NCBI GenBank assembly: GCA_029249345.1
Contig: JAQWHM010000011.1
Coordinates: 248,001 to 312,000 of the forward strand
DNA from: UBA10348 sp002469915
GTDB lineage: Bacteria > Bacteroidota > Rhodothermia > Rhodothermales > UBA10348
Reading direction: 5' to 3'
DNA length: 64,000 nt
Position numbers and translations under genes: made by a program. Shown piece after piece: positions 62,513 through 64,000 of this stretch. Every line of letters starts with the position of its first letter. Position 1 is the first letter of the stretch. The notes beneath the pieces were generated by a model. That model ran no database searches. It was not told the DNA's origin and worked only from the letters and a program-made list of their open reading frames with translations.

Positions 62513-62861
62513 AAAAAACGCAGACGCCCAAAATAGGGATGTTTTAAGCGTCGATCAATCAAAAAACGACTCGAAAACCTTTCGGAAGGCGAAGAGTGTG
62601 CTTTTTGGTGTCTCATGCACGCTTATGGGCCATTAAAGTTGACACCTGACGCATTCTTCCACCAATCTTGAAATAGCAAAGGGCCGTGAGCAGGGCATAA
62701 CGAGTAATCAAATATCCTATTTGTCCATCATCTACTCCCTTGCGAAGGTGTACGCGAAACATGCAATTCACAGTGAGTAAACCGTCAAATGCTTGATAAA
62801 CAGGGCGATTATCGGTACTCTCCCCTATCCGTTTAAAATCAGTTTTTAGGTCAATAGCGCC
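62513..62861. other. Intergenic region without a supported gene
   Basis: A 349-base spacer between the divergent rplM leader and the outer-membrane-type gene. It must hold both promoters. A 49-codon open frame on the minus strand (62613-62762) has no start signal or recognisable family. Confidence 0.5.
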
Positions 62862-63515
62862 ATGAGACGAACTTTATTGTTGATAATGTTATTTGCGTTT
62901 GTATCAACTGCATATGCTCAAGAAAATCGGGGCCTCGCTTTGGGTTTGCGTGCAGGTACGATGGGTCCCGGTGCAGAGCTTATGCTGCCTATTGGGAAGA
63001 AGCTTACCGTCCGGGGTGGAGGTACGCTATTTTCCATCACCCGATCGCGTACAGAGAAGGATGACGATATTGAAATAAGATTTGATGGGGATGTTACCTG
63101 GGGAGGGTTTCGTGCCTTATTAGACGTTCATCCCTTTGGAAATAGTTTTCGTCTAACAGGCGGCGCTTATATGGACCAACGAGAAGTGACAGCAACCGGC
63201 GTTCCGGTTTCAGACTTTGATCTTGATGGAAAGATTTTCACCTCCGATAAACTTGGTTCGATGACTGCGGCAGTCAGTTTTGATCAATCGGTAAGCCCTT
63301 ATGCTGGGATTGGTTTTGGTAATGCGACGCGAGGATCGCGGGTCGGTTTTTTGCTTGACATCGGAGTGCTGTATCAAGGATCGCCCTCTTTTGATATGAC
63401 TGGCACGGGAATGATTGCTCCCACAGCGAATTTTGGGCCAACCATGGAAGCTGGTTTGGAAACCTTCAAGTGGATGCCCCTCGTTTCGTTGGGGCTGTCC
63501 ATTCGACTTCTTTAA
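62862..63515 (+). CDS. Outer-membrane beta-barrel-like protein
   Basis: A 217-residue protein. Residues 1-19 form a signal peptide (AYAQ). The rest alternates polar and hydrophobic residues in short strands separated by Gly-rich turns (LALGLRAGTMGPGAEL, VRGGGTLFSI, GGFRALLDVHPF, FRLTGGAYM, SPYAGIGFGNA) and ends with SLGLSIRLL, a hydrophobic terminal strand as in OMPs. It has no family name I recognise. It is followed at 63 bases by a lipoprotein gene. Confidence 0.8.
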   Translation: MRRTLLLIMLFAFVSTAYAQENRGLALGLRAGTMGPGAELMLPIGKKLTVRGGGTLFSITRSRTEKDDDIEIRFDGDVTWGGFRALLDVHPFGNSFRLTGGAYMDQREVTATGVPVSDFDLDGKIFTSDKLGSMTAAVSFDQSVSPYAGIGFGNATRGSRVGFLLDIGVLYQGSPSFDMTGTGMIAPTANFGPTMEAGLETFKWMPLVSLGLSIRLL

Positions 63516-63578
63516 GTCTCAAGGATCCCGAATAGCAAATTAAGACGTTAGATTACGGGCATGATGAGGTGCTCTACT

Positions 63579-64000
63579 ATGAACAATAGATTTATCAATA
63601 CCATTTCTGGAGCCATTCTGGCTGGAACCCTACTGATCGCGGGTTGTGATTTTGATGCGGCCCAAGACGCGTTCGAACAGTTCGACGTAATCATCGCCCT
63701 CGAAGAAATCAACACGAACGTTTCGGTTCGTTTCGTCGATGCGCAAACGGATGAGTTTTTGAATGAGCAGGTTTCTATGCGCTTTCTTGGAAATAATGGA
63801 GCCGATGTCATCGACATTTATTCTGATCCGATTTCCGAGTTAGATGTCGTCGGCGGTATCGGAGGGTTCGGAATCAAGAATGCCCTAGTGCCCTCTGAAT
63901 CAAACCCTATCGAAGTTCGGGTTGTTGGACAGGCACAGGGGTTTGAGACGGGCTCCTCAACCGTAACTATTTCTAATACTGGCTTGACGGAGACCACCGT
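63579..64000 (+). CDS. Lipoprotein, N-terminal part (cut by the window end)
   Basis: The frame stays open from ATG 63579 to the end of the window (140 codons). Residues 1-23 form a signal peptide with lipobox LIAGC. The mature part contains VSVRFVDAQTDEFLNEQVSMRF and IEVRVVGQAQGFETGSSTVTI, which look like carboxypeptidase-regulatory or SusE-type beta domains. An earlier in-frame ATG at 63561 would add six residues. Function is unknown; the rest lies beyond the window. Confidence 0.8.
   Translation, partial: MNNRFINTISGAILAGTLLIAGCDFDAAQDAFEQFDVIIALEEINTNVSVRFVDAQTDEFLNEQVSMRFLGNNGADVIDIYSDPISELDVVGGIGGFGIKNALVPSESNPIEVRVVGQAQGFETGSSTVTISNTGLTETT

Noticed and set aside
62613..62762. 49-codon open frame on the minus strand between rplM and the outer-membrane-type gene
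   Set aside because: No ribosome binding site or family resemblance; kept only as a note in the intergenic entry.
1..64000. CRISPR arrays, rRNA genes, insertion sequences and prophage structural genes
   Set aside because: None were seen; the only mobile-element signal is the integrase relic with its att-like repeats.

Overview
The window looks like chromosomal DNA of a marine-type bacterium from the Bacteroidota superphylum, most likely Rhodothermota/Balneolota-like. The reasons are the rpmB-rpmG-DUF4295 trio, several secreted proteins ending in a 'YPNPFNP' type A (T9SS-like) sorting domain, a full Na+-NQR operon, sparse Shine-Dalgarno signals and moderate GC. Taxonomy is inferred from gene content only. 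All coordinates were read by eye without alignment or database search.

Layout. 1-1.7 kb: end of a LolC/FtsX-type permease, three small ribosomal-type genes, and tRNA-Pro, tRNA-Arg and tRNA-Cys. 1.7-3.4 kb: a scar of an integrative element, with a duplicated tRNA-Cys 3' end, a truncated tyrosine-integrase N-terminus and a DUF285 repeat protein. 3.7-11.5 kb: accessory genes (two lipoproteins, a frameshifted relic, two divergent DoxX-like genes, a zinc alcohol dehydrogenase, an esterase, a sorting-domain protein). 11.6-18.8 kb: nqrABCDEF-apbE with a NqrM-like gene facing it. 19-23 kb: an SGNH hydrolase, a two-part sodium:solute symporter, a membrane protein and a possible zinc-ribbon protein.

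23.3-36.8 kb holds the most distinctive block, an uptake-and-catabolism cluster. dppD/dppF-like ATPases on the plus strand converge with an eleven-gene minus-strand run: SDR, lipoprotein peptide-type binding protein, DppB, DppC, a LivJ-like binding protein without signal peptide, an aspartoacylase-type deacylase, a DUF6282 hydrolase, a second peptide-type binding protein without signal peptide, AroM, a dihydropyrimidinase/hydantoinase-type amidohydrolase and a DapA-fold lyase lacking the catalytic Tyr. Together they suggest import of an N-acylated or cyclic-amide compound and its intracellular breakdown; the substrate is unknown. A D-aminopeptidase (M55) and a YfcC-type carrier follow at 36.9-39.3 kb.

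39.4-47.3 kb: secreted proteins (choice-of-anchor B protein, a frameshifted lipoprotein, a 1586-residue subtilase, a decayed lipoprotein). 47.5-62.5 kb: mostly housekeeping genes (TerC, PP2C phosphatase, dnaB, a family-4-like uracil-DNA glycosylase without its Fe-S cysteines, coaBC, gmk, yicC, a large FG-GAP/ASPIC protein, tRNA-Ser, and frr-pyrH-tsf-rpsB-rpsI-rplM). The window ends with an outer-membrane-type protein and a lipoprotein cut by the right edge.
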